The notes under the pieces: generated by a model
The model's input: only the letters and a program-made list of their open reading frames with translations
Told to the model about the DNA's origin: nothing
Database searches by the model: none
Assembly: GCA_949297185.1 (NCBI GenBank)
Contig: CASFRM010000018.1
Coordinates: 1-36,373, forward strand
Reading direction: 5' to 3'
Length of the DNA: 36,373 nt
From: an uncultured Pseudomonadota bacterium
GTDB lineage: Bacteria > Pseudomonadota > Alphaproteobacteria > RF32 > CAG-239
Position numbers and translations under genes: made by a program
Shown here: positions 1-8,531 of the stretch, in pieces
Layout: each line of letters begins with the position of its first letter
Numbering within the stretch: the first letter of the stretch is position 1

Positions 1-15
1 TATATATTACCTGTT

Positions 16-80
16 CCATATCTTCTTTATAGCGCGAAGATATGGGTATGTCTACATCTACCTGCTTACGCAGGTAGTGT
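16..80 (+). other. two adjacent stem-loops of unknown origin
   Basis: Two strong inverted repeats lie just before the cca terminator. Bases 16-25 (CCATATCTTC) pair perfectly with 36-45. Bases 58-65 (CTACCTGC) pair perfectly with 70-77 around a TTAC loop, and the second stem extends to 54-80 with a one-base bulge. A T-loop-like GTTCGAATC follows at 84-92. This looks like the 3' end of a structured RNA transcribed rightward and ending at the terminator at 97-126. The window starts too late to identify the RNA, and I could not fold it as a tRNA. Confidence 0.4.
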
Positions 81-96
81 TACGTTCGAATCATAA

Positions 97-126
97 AAAG
101 CCCTCCTAAAATCGGAGGGCTTTGTT
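97..126. terminator. bidirectional intrinsic terminator after cca
   Basis: A 10-bp perfect stem (97-106 with 114-123, core AAAGCCCTCC) encloses a 7-base loop. T-rich runs flank it on both strands, so it can end cca (stop at 127-129, read leftward) and whatever RNA enters from the left edge of the window. Confidence 0.85.
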
Positions 127-1362
127 TTAGACAACTCCTTTCAAATTATCGACCTGAACTAAAAGCTGCTCTTTGGTTAGGTCAAAATCGGAATCGACCC
201 ATATTTGCTCCAGTTCTTTTAATATCTTTCCTACTTTTGCAGAATCCGTAAGACCATAGTCAATAATGTCTTTGCCTTTGAGAGGAAAAACAAGCTCGGG
301 CAAATCGTTGATAAAATCGTAAACTTCTTTGATATTGGCCGTTATTTCTTCTTCCTGTGCAGCCATGGTTAAAAATTTGGCCTGACAAAAGTCGTTGCTG
401 TATTCGTAGCAGAGTTTTAACACTTTTTTATGGTCGAGAAAGTCATTAAATTGAATACTGGAATCGGCCAAAAACGTGAACAGATGTTTTTCTTGGCGAC
501 TCAATTTCAAACGAACAGCTAAATTTTCGGCCAAAGCATTATCCGGACGATATAATATAAAAAGCTTGACCAATGCCTCGTATTCCAAAGACATTCCTTG
601 AGATATTTCATTTAGGTGAGCCAAATCATCTATATGCGCAGCATCTGGCATTACATAGCTAAGTATACCATGGTCTTGCATAAGTTTATAAACCATGGGT
701 GCTCTAGGAGTTTTGACAATCTTGAATAATTCGTCTCGTATTTTTTCCAGCGGCAATTTTTTTAACAGCTGGCTGTTTTCTTGACAGGCCTCAAGAGCCT
801 TGACATTCGGCTCTCCTTTACCGAAAAGAGAATAAAAACGGAAAAAACGCAATATTCTGACCGGATCTTCTTCTATGCGTTGAGTGGCTGAGCCGATAAA
901 ACGCACATTGCCTTTTTCCAGGTCTTCAATACCGTTGTAATAGTCAAAAACATTACCGTTTTCATCGGCATAAACAGCATTGATGGTTAAGTCTCGGCGG
1001 GCAGCATCTTCTTCCCAATTATCAGTGAATTCTATATCTCTGCTGCCATCATTTTTTATAACATATTTATAGAGAGAACCGACTTTAAATTCCGTTCCGT
1101 CTATGATTACCCCCATATTGCTTTGTTTTATGCCTAAAGGTATGGTTTCTATATTCTCGTCAGCACAGGCTTCGGCTAATTCTTCGGGACTTAAATCGGT
1201 AGCTAAGTCTAAATCTGCTCCTTTAATACCCATTAAAGCGTCTCTTACCGCACCGCCGACAAAACGCAAAACTCCGCCGTGTCTTGCAACAAGAGCGAAC
1301 AAATCCTTTACTTTATCGTTTCTGATTAACTTAGATGTATCTATGTAATTGTCTCTTATCAT
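127..1362 (-). CDS. cca: CCA tRNA nucleotidyltransferase
   Basis: Class II nucleotidyltransferase of the poly(A) polymerase/CCA-adding family, which builds or repairs the 3' CCA of tRNAs in the cytoplasm without a nucleic-acid template. The head domain shows GGAVRD (residues 36-41) and the metal-binding D50-L-D52. It is followed by RRDLTINA (122-129) and the EEDPVRILRFFRF neck (about 164-176). At 411 residues it has the usual length for the alphaproteobacterial type. The start ATG (1360-1362) is preceded by an AAAGG-like ribosome site. It is transcribed leftward, divergent from the ialB-like gene, and ends directly at the terminator at 97-126. A poly(A) polymerase is the alternative reading of the same fold, but the motifs and length favour the CCA enzyme. 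Confidence 0.93.
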   Translation of the reverse strand: MIRDNYIDTSKLIRNDKVKDLFALVARHGGVLRFVGGAVRDALMGIKGADLDLATDLSPEELAEACADENIETIPLGIKQSNMGVIIDGTEFKVGSLYKYVIKNDGSRDIEFTDNWEEDAARRDLTINAVYADENGNVFDYYNGIEDLEKGNVRFIGSATQRIEEDPVRILRFFRFYSLFGKGEPNVKALEACQENSQLLKKLPLEKIRDELFKIVKTPRAPMVYKLMQDHGILSYVMPDAAHIDDLAHLNEISQGMSLEYEALVKLFILYRPDNALAENLAVRLKLSRQEKHLFTFLADSSIQFNDFLDHKKVLKLCYEYSNDFCQAKFLTMAAQEEEITANIKEVYDFINDLPELVFPLKGKDIIDYGLTDSAKVGKILKELEQIWVDSDFDLTKEQLLVQVDNLKGVV

Positions 1363-1460
1363 AACATGCCTTTGATAAAAATTTTCTTGAAGTTAACATT
1401 TTTTATATATTTTGCAATTATTATTATCACATCTGTAACTTTAAATGTGAGTATTTGAGA

Positions 1461-1970
1461 ATGAAAAAAACTTTATTTGTTGCTTTTGCAAGCTTGTTGT
1501 TTACGGCTCAAACTTCTTTGGCTGCGGCTCCGCAGCTTATCGGTGAGTATGGAGACTGGGCGGCTTATTACTATCGAGATAAGTCAGGTCCGGTGTGCTA
1601 TATGGCTTCAACCCCTAAAAAAGATGAGGGGAAATACTCTAAACGCGGTGATATTTACTTTGTGGTAACCCACCGCCCAAACGAAAAAAGTTTTGATGTC
1701 GTTAACATTAATGCCGGATACACATATAAATCAGGTGCTCCGGTCGAGATAAAAATCGGTGCAAAAACTTTTACCGACACCTTTACCAGCGGTGATAAAG
1801 CTTGGGCTATTAATGAAAAAACCGACAAAGACATTGTGGCGGCAATGAAAAGAGGCTCGAGAATGATTGTTGACGGGGTGTCTTCACGAGGGACAAAAAC
1901 AAAAGATACATATTCGTTGAGCGGTTTTACTGCTGCTTATAAAGCTATTTCAAATAAGTGCAAAAAATGA
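1461..1970 (+). CDS. IalB-family periplasmic protein
   Basis: Secreted protein of the invasion-associated locus B family, found mainly in alphaproteobacteria. The biochemical role of the family is not settled; it was named from Bartonella erythrocyte invasion. It has a signal peptide (residues 1 to about 21, MKKTLF then a hydrophobic core ending SLA). The mature part carries the family pattern WAAYYY...CYMAS, a GDKAWA segment, and MKRGSRMIVDG followed by SLSGFTAAYKAI. Cys46 and Cys167 could form a disulfide. I chose the ATG at 1461 over an in-frame TTG at 1455 because it directly begins the signal peptide. It is 169 residues long. Its stop overlaps the rlmN start as ATGA, so the two genes are probably co-transcribed although their functions seem unrelated. 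Confidence 0.8.
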   Translation: MKKTLFVAFASLLFTAQTSLAAAPQLIGEYGDWAAYYYRDKSGPVCYMASTPKKDEGKYSKRGDIYFVVTHRPNEKSFDVVNINAGYTYKSGAPVEIKIGAKTFTDTFTSGDKAWAINEKTDKDIVAAMKRGSRMIVDGVSSRGTKTKDTYSLSGFTAAYKAISNKCKK

Positions 1971-3034
1971 AAAATCTTATCGGTTTATCTAAAGAAGAGT
2001 TAGCCAACGAACTTGCCGGTTTGGGAGAAAAACCTTTTCGGGCAAAACAGTTATGGCAATGGATTTATTTTCGCGGGGAATCCGATTTTGATAATATGAG
2101 CAATTTATCAAAGGATTTGCGTGCAAAACTAAAAGAAAATTATACGGTAAAAAGACCTAAAATTGTTGCCGAGCAAATTTCTAAAGACAAAACCCACAAA
2201 TGGCTTTTGGAATTTGATGATGGGCAAAGAATCGAGACAGTATATATCCCCGAAGAAGACCGCGGTGCCGTATGTATCTCAACACAGGTAGGTTGTGCGG
2301 TGGGATGTAAATTCTGCCACACCGGAAGCCAAAAAATTACCAGAAACCTGACGGCCGGAGAAATTGTAGCACAGTTTATGGTCGCTCGTGATGCTTATGG
2401 TGAATGGCCCTCACCCACCAATGAAACCAGATATCTTTCAAATATCGTGGTAATGGGAATGGGCGAGCCATTACATAATAAAGATGAAACCTTTAAGGCC
2501 TTAAAAATTTTGTCTGACGGTGACGGTATTGCCATCTCTAAACGCCGGATTACTCTTTCGACCTCGGGAATCGCTCCAAATATTGAAGCTGTGGCGGCAG
2601 AATTAGGTGTAAAATTGGCTATTAGTCTCCATGCTCCGAATAATGAAAAACGCTCACAAATAATGCCGATTAATAATCGCTATAAAATTGAAGAGGTTTT
2701 ATCGGCTTGTCAAAAATATCAGGCAATCATGGGTATGAGCAGAATGATTACCTTTGAATATTTGATGTTGAAAGATTTTAACGACACTCCTGACGATGCC
2801 AAAGAACTGATTGCTTTGATGAAAAAGTATAATCTGGGCGCCAAATTCAACCTTATTCCTTTTAATCCTTGGCCGGGGTGTGACTTTCAACCAAGCTCAA
2901 ACAATAAGGTTCATGCTTTTGCCAAGATATTGGAAGCAGCCGGCTACGAAGCACCTATAAGAGTGGCCAGAGGGCAAGATATTTTGGCTGCTTGTGGACA
3001 GCTAAAATCAAAGAAACAAAATATTGAAGCTTAG
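1967..3034 (+). CDS. rlmN: dual-specificity 23S rRNA/tRNA adenine-C2 methyltransferase RlmN
   Basis: Radical-SAM enzyme that methylates C2 of A2503 in 23S rRNA and of A37 in certain tRNAs. The [4Fe-4S] cysteines are visible as Cys110-X3-Cys114-X2-Cys117. The two mechanistic cysteines of the family are also present: Cys103 lies seven residues before the cluster, as in E. coli RlmN, and Cys343 sits in the C-terminal ILAACGQ. These separate RlmN from degenerate radical-SAM relatives. The chosen ATG at 1967 overlaps the upstream stop (ATGA) and gives 355 residues; an in-frame GTG at 1958 would add three. The stop codon overlaps that of convergent yraN (TTAG at 3031-3034). No terminator lies between them, so the two transcripts probably overlap. 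Confidence 0.95.
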   Translation: MKNLIGLSKEELANELAGLGEKPFRAKQLWQWIYFRGESDFDNMSNLSKDLRAKLKENYTVKRPKIVAEQISKDKTHKWLLEFDDGQRIETVYIPEEDRGAVCISTQVGCAVGCKFCHTGSQKITRNLTAGEIVAQFMVARDAYGEWPSPTNETRYLSNIVVMGMGEPLHNKDETFKALKILSDGDGIAISKRRITLSTSGIAPNIEAVAAELGVKLAISLHAPNNEKRSQIMPINNRYKIEEVLSACQKYQAIMGMSRMITFEYLMLKDFNDTPDDAKELIALMKKYNLGAKFNLIPFNPWPGCDFQPSSNNKVHAFAKILEAAGYEAPIRVARGQDILAACGQLKSKKQNIEA

Positions 3035-3381
3035 AAAGCGTCGATTATATGCTGCAGACAAAAAGGCGGTTTTACTAAAATCGCGTCGAAACGGATGTCA
3101 AAATTTGCAAAGTTTTGGTGCTTAGCGACAAAGTTTTCGGCAGCACGACGAATCCGTTGTTGTTGCTTGGGTTGTATTGCATAGGCAGCGTTAGCTAAAT
3201 CTCCGCGTTTTTTAACCTCTACAAAAACTAATAAATGCCGTTTTTTGACTATAATATCTATTTCACCGGCTCCGGTTCCGCGACCGGTTATGTAGTTGTG
3301 TTTTACCAGACGGTATCCTTTGATATACAAATAAAAAATTGCCATATACTCAGCAAATTTTCCGCTAAAATCACTTAGCAT
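3031..3381 (-). CDS. yraN: YraN family (UPF0102) endonuclease-fold protein
   Basis: Small cytoplasmic protein of the UPF0102/YraN family. The precise function is unknown, but the fold is that of restriction-endonuclease-like (PD-(D/E)XK) nucleases. The active-site pattern is visible: a Glu near the N terminus (GKFAEYMA), GEIDII (about residues 39-44) and FVEVK (about 53-57), which supply the E-D-ExK set. The length of 116 residues is normal. It overlaps the end of rsmI by 11 bases and so is translated from the same leftward mRNA. The rsmI-yraN-LpoA-like grouping resembles the yraL-yraM-yraN cluster of enterobacteria, although here the lipoprotein gene is divergent. Confidence 0.88.
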   Translation of the reverse strand: MLSDFSGKFAEYMAIFYLYIKGYRLVKHNYITGRGTGAGEIDIIVKKRHLLVFVEVKKRGDLANAAYAIQPKQQQRIRRAAENFVAKHQNFANFDIRFDAILVKPPFCLQHIIDAF

Positions 3382-4207
3382 CTTTTAGCTCCAGAGCTTT
3401 TTGGTAGACCTCTTTTTTGTTTAGGCCGTATTTTGAAACAATATGGTCGACAGCCGTACGCAGTTTATTGTTTTCAAGCTCTTTTTTAAGCTCGGAAATG
3501 TAATCTTCTATAACTATATCTTCCGCTGCAGCCGGAGATATCAGCAAAACAATTTCGCCCTTGGGCTGGTTATCGGTGTAGTACGATATAAGCTCTAAAG
3601 CCGTGCCGCTTTTGCACTCTTCATAGAGTTTGCTTATTTCTCTGACAACGGCAATTTCTCGATCGCCAAAAATCTCGGAAACTACCGACAAAGTTTTGAG
3701 TAAGCGATTGGCGGTTTCGTAAAATATGAGCGTGGCATCTAAGTTTTTGTACTGACTTAAAGCTTCTTTGCGTGCTTTTTCTTTGTTGGGAATAAAACCG
3801 GCAAACATAAATTTGTTACTGGGCAATCCTGATAATTGCAAGCTGCAAATAGCGGCACATGCTCCGGGAATCGTCGTAAAATAAACATTTTGACTGCGGC
3901 AATGTTTAACCAGTTTATAGCCTGGGTCTGAAATCAGCGGAGAGCCGGCATCTGACACATAAGCAACTACTTTGCCGGAAACAGCAAAATCTATCAGTTT
4001 TTGAGCTGTTTCTTCTTCGTTATGGTCGTGCATTACAAAAAATTCTTTGTCGCTTTTGTTTAACCCCAACAGCGTAAATAATTTTTTGGTTACTCTGGTG
4101 TCTTCGCAAGCTATGATATCAGCAGACTTCAATACATCTAAAGCTCTGATGGTAATATCTCCGATATTGCCGATAGGAGTAGCAACAAGATAAATACCGC
4201 TTTTCAT
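3371..4207 (-). CDS. rsmI: 16S rRNA (cytidine1402-2'-O)-methyltransferase
   Basis: SAM-dependent methylase of the tetrapyrrole-methylase superfamily that 2'-O-methylates C1402 of 16S rRNA in the decoding centre. Family motifs are clear: VATPIGN (residues 8-14), EDTR (35-38), the SDAGSPLISDPG stretch (85-96) and PGACAA, which line the SAM pocket. At 278 residues it has normal length, with the C-terminal helical extension (ELKKELENNKLRTAVDHIVSKY region) typical of RsmI. The start at 4207 sits 80 bases from the divergent lipoprotein gene, so a shared bidirectional promoter region is likely. The 3' end overlaps yraN. Confidence 0.94.
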   Translation of the reverse strand: MKSGIYLVATPIGNIGDITIRALDVLKSADIIACEDTRVTKKLFTLLGLNKSDKEFFVMHDHNEEETAQKLIDFAVSGKVVAYVSDAGSPLISDPGYKLVKHCRSQNVYFTTIPGACAAICSLQLSGLPSNKFMFAGFIPNKEKARKEALSQYKNLDATLIFYETANRLLKTLSVVSEIFGDREIAVVREISKLYEECKSGTALELISYYTDNQPKGEIVLLISPAAAEDIVIEDYISELKKELENNKLRTAVDHIVSKYGLNKKEVYQKALELKDAK

Positions 4208-4287
4208 TAAGACCTCTCTTTACAACAAAAGTTTTTTAAGCTAAAACTTATCGGTAAGATTGTTTTATATTTTGGGATAAATTGCAA

Positions 4288-5751
4288 GTGTTTAAAAAAT
4301 TTTCTCTTATCTACCTATGTCTTTTCATTGCTTCTTGTGCTTCGGATACCATCAAAGACGAAGGCGGAGCCGAAAGTTATTCTACCGATATTGAAGAGAT
4401 TGGTATTTCTGACGGAAAAAGCTTTAGAACAGCCATGCTTTTACCTTTGACCGGAAATGACGCAAAATACGGTCAAGGCTTGAAAAAGGCTTCTATGATT
4501 GCGCTCAATCAAATAAACAACCCTAATCTGGTTTTGCAATATTACGATACGCAAAGTACTCCTTCCGGCGCCAGAATTGCCGTTGAAAACGCTGCCAACC
4601 AAGGTGCTGACCTTATTGTCGGACCGCTAAAAAGTCAGGAAGTTCAGGCCATTTCTAATGAAACAATCTATCGCGGAATTCCGGTTATTGCTTTTTCTAC
4701 GGCACAAGAAGTGTTGCAACCAACCGTATATTCTATGGGGCTTCTGGTTGAAGAACAGGTCGACAGAATTATTTCTTATGCGGCAAAGCAAGGACGCGTG
4801 AGATTTGCCCTTTTGCTGCCGGATAACGGAACAGGTGCTGCCGTTGCTAAAGCAGCCGTTAAAGCAGCACAGAAGAATAATGTTGAAATTACCAAAATAG
4901 GATTTTTTAAACCAGGAACATCAGATTTTTCAACTCTGGCAAAACAAATGTCAAACTATGATAGAAGGCATGCTAATGTTGCCAGAATCAGAGCCTCTTT
5001 ACAGTCAAAAGCAAATGCAGGCGACACAAAGGCAATCAATGACCTTAAAAAGCTTTCTACCCGCGAAGGATTGGGTGATGTGGGATTTGATGCTTTGCTG
5101 ATAGCAGAAAACGGCGCTAAACTGACGGCAGCGGTGGCTATGTTCTCTTATTATGATGTGGCTTATCCGCAAGTGCAGTTTTTGGGTACCTCTATATGGG
5201 AGGGTTCTAAACTAAATAATGAAGCCATATTCAACAAAAGCTTATATCCGTCGGTGGATAAAAATCTCTCTTCTGACTTTGCAACCCAGTATTATATGAT
5301 ATTTAACGAAAGACCAAGCAGTCTTTATACTTTAGCTTATGATGCGGTTGCGATTGCTTCGCAGTTGGCTTCTTCTACAGCCGAAAACATTAACGAAAAC
5401 ATTACCGACACTGCCGGATTTAACGGAATAAACGGTAAAATCAGATTTTTTAAGGATGGCTCGAATCAACATTCTCTCAGTGTTGTTGAGATTAGTCGTT
5501 TAGGCAATATATCTGTTGACAACGGCAATGCATATTTTGAGAGTATTTCGGAACCTTTGCCTGAGTTTATGATTAGCGGAGATTATCGTACTCCGCAGAT
5601 TTTCGGTAAAGATGCCGCATTGGCTCAAATCATAATTTATGGCCAAATGATTTCGCAACCAACCTTGACGGAAAATGAAAATTTAGAAAACAATGAAACC
5701 GAAATTATAAGACAACAGCTCAAAAGTATGGGAATTTCAATAAATCAGTGA
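4288..5751 (+). CDS. LpoA/LppC-like lipoprotein (penicillin-binding protein activator type)
   Basis: Predicted outer-membrane lipoprotein with a periplasmic-binding-protein type I fold, annotated in alphaproteobacteria as a penicillin-binding protein activator. In E. coli, LpoA stimulates PBP1A peptidoglycan synthesis. The N terminus is a lipoprotein signal (FKKFSLIYLCLFIASC) with lipobox I-A-S-C. The body begins with TAMLLPLTGNDAKYGQGL and a GADLIVGPL segment typical of the fold. There is no N-terminal TPR domain as in the longer E. coli protein, so activity on a PBP is inferred only from family and context. The start is uncertain: GTG at 4288 (487 residues) lies ten bases after a GGGA, and TTG at 4282 is closer. 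It is divergent from rsmI and followed by the SRP RNA gene. Confidence 0.8.
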   Translation: MFKKFSLIYLCLFIASCASDTIKDEGGAESYSTDIEEIGISDGKSFRTAMLLPLTGNDAKYGQGLKKASMIALNQINNPNLVLQYYDTQSTPSGARIAVENAANQGADLIVGPLKSQEVQAISNETIYRGIPVIAFSTAQEVLQPTVYSMGLLVEEQVDRIISYAAKQGRVRFALLLPDNGTGAAVAKAAVKAAQKNNVEITKIGFFKPGTSDFSTLAKQMSNYDRRHANVARIRASLQSKANAGDTKAINDLKKLSTREGLGDVGFDALLIAENGAKLTAAVAMFSYYDVAYPQVQFLGTSIWEGSKLNNEAIFNKSLYPSVDKNLSSDFATQYYMIFNERPSSLYTLAYDAVAIASQLASSTAENINENITDTAGFNGINGKIRFFKDGSNQHSLSVVEISRLGNISVDNGNAYFESISEPLPEFMISGDYRTPQIFGKDAALAQIIIYGQMISQPTLTENENLENNETEIIRQQLKSMGISINQ

Positions 5752-5768
5752 GTAGGATATATTTTGTC

Positions 5769-5798
5769 TTGAAATAAGTGCGGTTTTTTGCTAATGAT
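5769..5798 (+). promoter_or_regulatory. candidate promoter for SRP RNA
   Basis: TTGAAA (5769-5774) and AATGAT (5793-5798) are separated by 18 bases. The predicted start falls at about 5803-5806, matching the 5' end of the SRP RNA stem. The -10 element is weak (four of six), so this rests partly on position. Confidence 0.4.
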
Positions 5799-5802
5799 GT
5801 TA

Positions 5803-5895
5803 GCGGAGGAAAGCGGGTTAGCTGGTCGCCAATCCGGTCAGGTTCGGAAGAAAGCAGCCGTAACGATTTAGTCTAAGGTCGTTTTTCCTCCGCCG
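5803..5895 (+). ncRNA. ffs: signal recognition particle RNA, small bacterial (4.5S) type
   Basis: The conserved apical SRP domain is plain: GGTCAGGTTCGGAAG followed by AAAGCAGCC, with the GGAA tetraloop and the asymmetric loop that bind the Ffh M domain. The ends close as a ten-pair helix: GCGGAGGAAA at 5803-5812 with TTTCCTCCGC at 5884-5893. The RNA is about 93 nt, the short hairpin form without an Alu domain. A CG then T5 tract follows at 5894-5900 and may end transcription. It lies between the lipoprotein gene and dnaX, close enough that some dnaX mRNA may start at or read through this gene. Confidence 0.95.
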
Positions 5896-5916
5896 TTTTT
5901 ATATTAAGGTTGATTT

Positions 5917-7602
5917 ATGGCTGAAGATAAACAAGAAAATTATGTGGTTTTGGCACGCAAATATCGTCCGCAGAATTTTAACGAACTGTTGGGACAAGAT
6001 GCTTTGGTTAAAACTATTACCAATGCCATAAAAAATAACCGCCTGCACCACGCATACATTCTTACCGGAATAAGAGGAGTCGGAAAAACAACCACCGCCA
6101 GAATTATCGCTAAAGCTCTTAACTGTACAGGAAAAGATGCTTCTGCCGGTGCTACGGTAAACCCTTGCGGAATTTGTGAAAACTGCAGAGCCATTACCGA
6201 ATCTCGCCATATTGATGTCTTGGAACTTGACGCGGCTTCCAGAACCGGTGTTGACGATATCAGAGAAATTTTGGATGGTGTAAGATATAAGCCTACAAAT
6301 GCTCGCTATAAGGTATACATCATCGACGAAATTCATATGCTTTCTAAACAAGCGTTCAACGCTTTGCTTAAAACTTTGGAAGAGCCGCCTTCTCATGTTA
6401 TTTTTATCTTTGCAACTACCGAAATAAGAAAAGTTCCGGTTACCATTTTATCGCGTTGCCAAAGATTTGATTTGCAAAGACTTTCTATCGAAACTCTGGT
6501 TGCTCACTTTAAAAACATAATTGAAAAAGAAAATCTGAAAGCCGAAGACGAGGCTTTGCACCTGATTGCAAAAGCCGCTGACGGTTCTTGCCGAGATGGT
6601 TTGTCAATGCTTGATCAGGCTATTTCTCTCGGTGCTGGTGAAGTTAAGACCGATATTGTAAAAAATATGATTGGCTTGGCCGACAGAACTTTAACTTTTG
6701 AACTGTTTGAAGCACTGGTCGGCGGAAATATAGAAAAAGTTATGGAAAACCTTGCCAATCAACATCAAAACGGTGCTAATCCGCTGACTTTGTTGCAAGA
6801 TTTGATTAATCTGACTCATATGTTGGCTAAGGTTAAAATCGTGCCGGAAGTGCTTAAGAGTCCGGCTTTGTCAGAAAACGAAAAAGATTTTTGCAACCGT
6901 TTGGCTTCGAATATTCCTATTGCCATCCTTTCTAAAATTTGGCAAATGCTGATTAAGGGTTTGAGCGAAGTTAATATTGCTCCGGTGCAGGCAGATGCGC
7001 TGGAAATGATATTAATCAGAATTGCCTTTTCGGCTAATCTTCCCTCTCCGGCTGAGATTCTGGATGGCTTAAAAAAAAACTCTAATTTCTTAGACAGTAA
7101 TACCGTAAAACAAGCCGAAAATATTTCTTTTGCGGCTAAGAACGATGACAATGATGGCGAGGGAAAAGTCGTTTTTTCATCACCGGAAGAAATGGTTGAT
7201 TTTTTGGTGGAAAACAAAAAAATAATGATGGCTTACTCCATCAAAAATGATTTCTCTTTTAACCAATTTGCTAATGGTGAAATGTCGGTTAATACCAGCG
7301 AGAAAATTAATAATGATTTCTTGCTGAATTTACAAAATACTTTGACCGAAGCTACAGGTATTAAATGGAAAATAAATATTCAAAAAGGTCCTTTGGGTGA
7401 AACAATCGCCGATAAAGAAGCTGCAAAAGACCGTGAATTAAAAAAAGACGTGATGGATTTGCCTCTGGTTAAAGCAATAATGGCCGAATTCCGCGGAGCT
7501 AAAATAGACACATTAACCAGAAAAATTGCTAATCAAGAAAATAATGAGGAAGAACCTAACTTCTTCTATGAAGAAAACACTTATTTTGATGAGGATAATT
7601 AA
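5917..7602 (+). CDS. dnaX: DNA polymerase III subunit tau (and possibly gamma)
   Basis: AAA+ clamp-loader ATPase that loads the beta clamp and links the replicative polymerases. Walker A is GIRGVGKT (residues 51-58). The structural zinc site is Cys70, Cys84, Cys87 and Cys90. Walker B is IIDEIH (135-140), and the sensor/arginine-finger motif LSRCQRF follows. The 561-residue product includes a C-terminal tau region (about 390-561). At 7071-7079 there is a run of nine A, read TTA AAA AAA AAC (codons 385-388). Gaining one A gives TAA two codons later and losing one gives TAG a few codons on. Either would produce a protein of about 390 residues ending near domain III, like gamma. It is followed closely by ybaB and recR, a common replication/repair cluster. 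Confidence 0.96.
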   Translation: MAEDKQENYVVLARKYRPQNFNELLGQDALVKTITNAIKNNRLHHAYILTGIRGVGKTTTARIIAKALNCTGKDASAGATVNPCGICENCRAITESRHIDVLELDAASRTGVDDIREILDGVRYKPTNARYKVYIIDEIHMLSKQAFNALLKTLEEPPSHVIFIFATTEIRKVPVTILSRCQRFDLQRLSIETLVAHFKNIIEKENLKAEDEALHLIAKAADGSCRDGLSMLDQAISLGAGEVKTDIVKNMIGLADRTLTFELFEALVGGNIEKVMENLANQHQNGANPLTLLQDLINLTHMLAKVKIVPEVLKSPALSENEKDFCNRLASNIPIAILSKIWQMLIKGLSEVNIAPVQADALEMILIRIAFSANLPSPAEILDGLKKNSNFLDSNTVKQAENISFAAKNDDNDGEGKVVFSSPEEMVDFLVENKKIMMAYSIKNDFSFNQFANGEMSVNTSEKINNDFLLNLQNTLTEATGIKWKINIQKGPLGETIADKEAAKDRELKKDVMDLPLVKAIMAEFRGAKIDTLTRKIANQENNEEEPNFFYEENTYFDEDN

Positions 7603-7604
7603 TT

Positions 7605-7925
7605 ATGATGAATATTCAAAACTTAATGAAACAAGCTCAAATGATGCAGAAAAAAATGCAAGAAGAGCAAGCTAAATTGGCCGAAGAAGAAGTTGAGGGA
7701 ATTTCCGGCGGCGGCTTGGTAAAAATTACGCTTAACGGCAAATTTGATATGACCAAGCTCAATATTGATAAATCTCTGCTTAACCCTGACGAAAATGATA
7801 TTTTAGAAGATTTGATTTTAGCCGCTTATAACGATGCTAAAAATAAAGTTGATGCTAAGATGAATGAGAGTGTTTCGGCTTTGACCGGAGGTCTTAATTT
7901 AGGTGGTATGAAGTTACCGTTCTAA
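7605..7925 (+). CDS. ybaB: YbaB/EbfC family nucleoid-associated protein
   Basis: Small DNA-binding protein of the YbaB/EbfC family, which forms tweezer-shaped dimers and coats the nucleoid. It has the usual layout: an N-terminal amphipathic helix (NLMKQAQMMQKKMQEEQ), the EVEGISGGGLVKITLNGK beta region and a C-terminal helical part ending in a glycine-rich GGLNLGGMKLP tail. The 106-residue length is typical. Start ATGs occur at 7605 and 7608 and cannot be separated. It begins three bases after dnaX and ten bases before recR, so the three form one operon, an arrangement widely conserved in bacteria. Confidence 0.93.
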   Translation: MMNIQNLMKQAQMMQKKMQEEQAKLAEEEVEGISGGGLVKITLNGKFDMTKLNIDKSLLNPDENDILEDLILAAYNDAKNKVDAKMNESVSALTGGLNLGGMKLPF

Positions 7926-7934
7926 GAGGTTATT

Positions 7935-8528
7935 ATGGCAGGAAAAGATATTGAAGTTCTGATAAAGCAAATTGCAAAACTACCTTCTCTTGGCTCTCGT
8001 TCGGCTAGAAGAATTGTTTTGCACCTCTTGAATAAACGAGAGACCGCTTTTGAGCCATTGATTGCCGCATTAAATAATGTGGCTCAGAATATTAAAACCT
8101 GCGAAATCTGCGGAAATTTTGATACCGTAAGCCCCTGCCCGATTTGTTCGTCACCCAACCGTGATAATTCGATTATTTGTGTGGTACGAGATGTTGCTGA
8201 TTTGTGGGCAATGGAAAGGGTTTCCCTTTTTAAGGGGAAATATCATGTCTTGGGCGGCGTTTTATCGGCCATGGAAGGCATTGTGCCAGAAGACTTAAAT
8301 ATAGACAGCTTGGAAAAAAGAGTGGCCTCAGGAGAGGTAAAAGAGTTGCTTTTGGCTTTGCCTGCCACCATAGACGGACAAATTACATCTCACTACCTGT
8401 TTTCAAAATTTAAGGATTACAATCTTAAAATCACTACTCTGGCTCAAGGTATTCCTATGGGAGCAGAACTGGATTATATGGATGAAGGAACAATCCAGCT
8501 GGCTCTCAATTCCAGAAAAGTGTTATAA
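7935..8528 (+). CDS. recR: recombination mediator RecR
   Basis: Component of the RecFOR pathway that helps load RecA onto gapped single-stranded DNA coated with SSB. Domains in order: an N-terminal helix-hairpin-helix (IAKLPSLGSRSARRIVLHLL, about 13-32), a C4 zinc finger (Cys56, Cys59, Cys68, Cys71), a Toprim domain starting at IICVVRD, and the C-terminal GAELDYMDEGTI segment. The 197 residues match the family. An AGAGG ribosome site precedes the ATG. Last gene of the dnaX-ybaB-recR operon; the stop is only three bases from that of convergent cvpA, with no visible terminator. Confidence 0.95.
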   Translation: MAGKDIEVLIKQIAKLPSLGSRSARRIVLHLLNKRETAFEPLIAALNNVAQNIKTCEICGNFDTVSPCPICSSPNRDNSIICVVRDVADLWAMERVSLFKGKYHVLGGVLSAMEGIVPEDLNIDSLEKRVASGEVKELLLALPATIDGQITSHYLFSKFKDYNLKITTLAQGIPMGAELDYMDEGTIQLALNSRKVL

Positions 8529-8531
8529 TTT

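Noticed and set aside
84-92. T-loop-like GTTCGAATC suggesting a tRNA end
   Set aside because: The flanking bases do not form a full T stem, no acceptor stem pairs with sequence about 65 bases upstream, and no anticodon arm fits.
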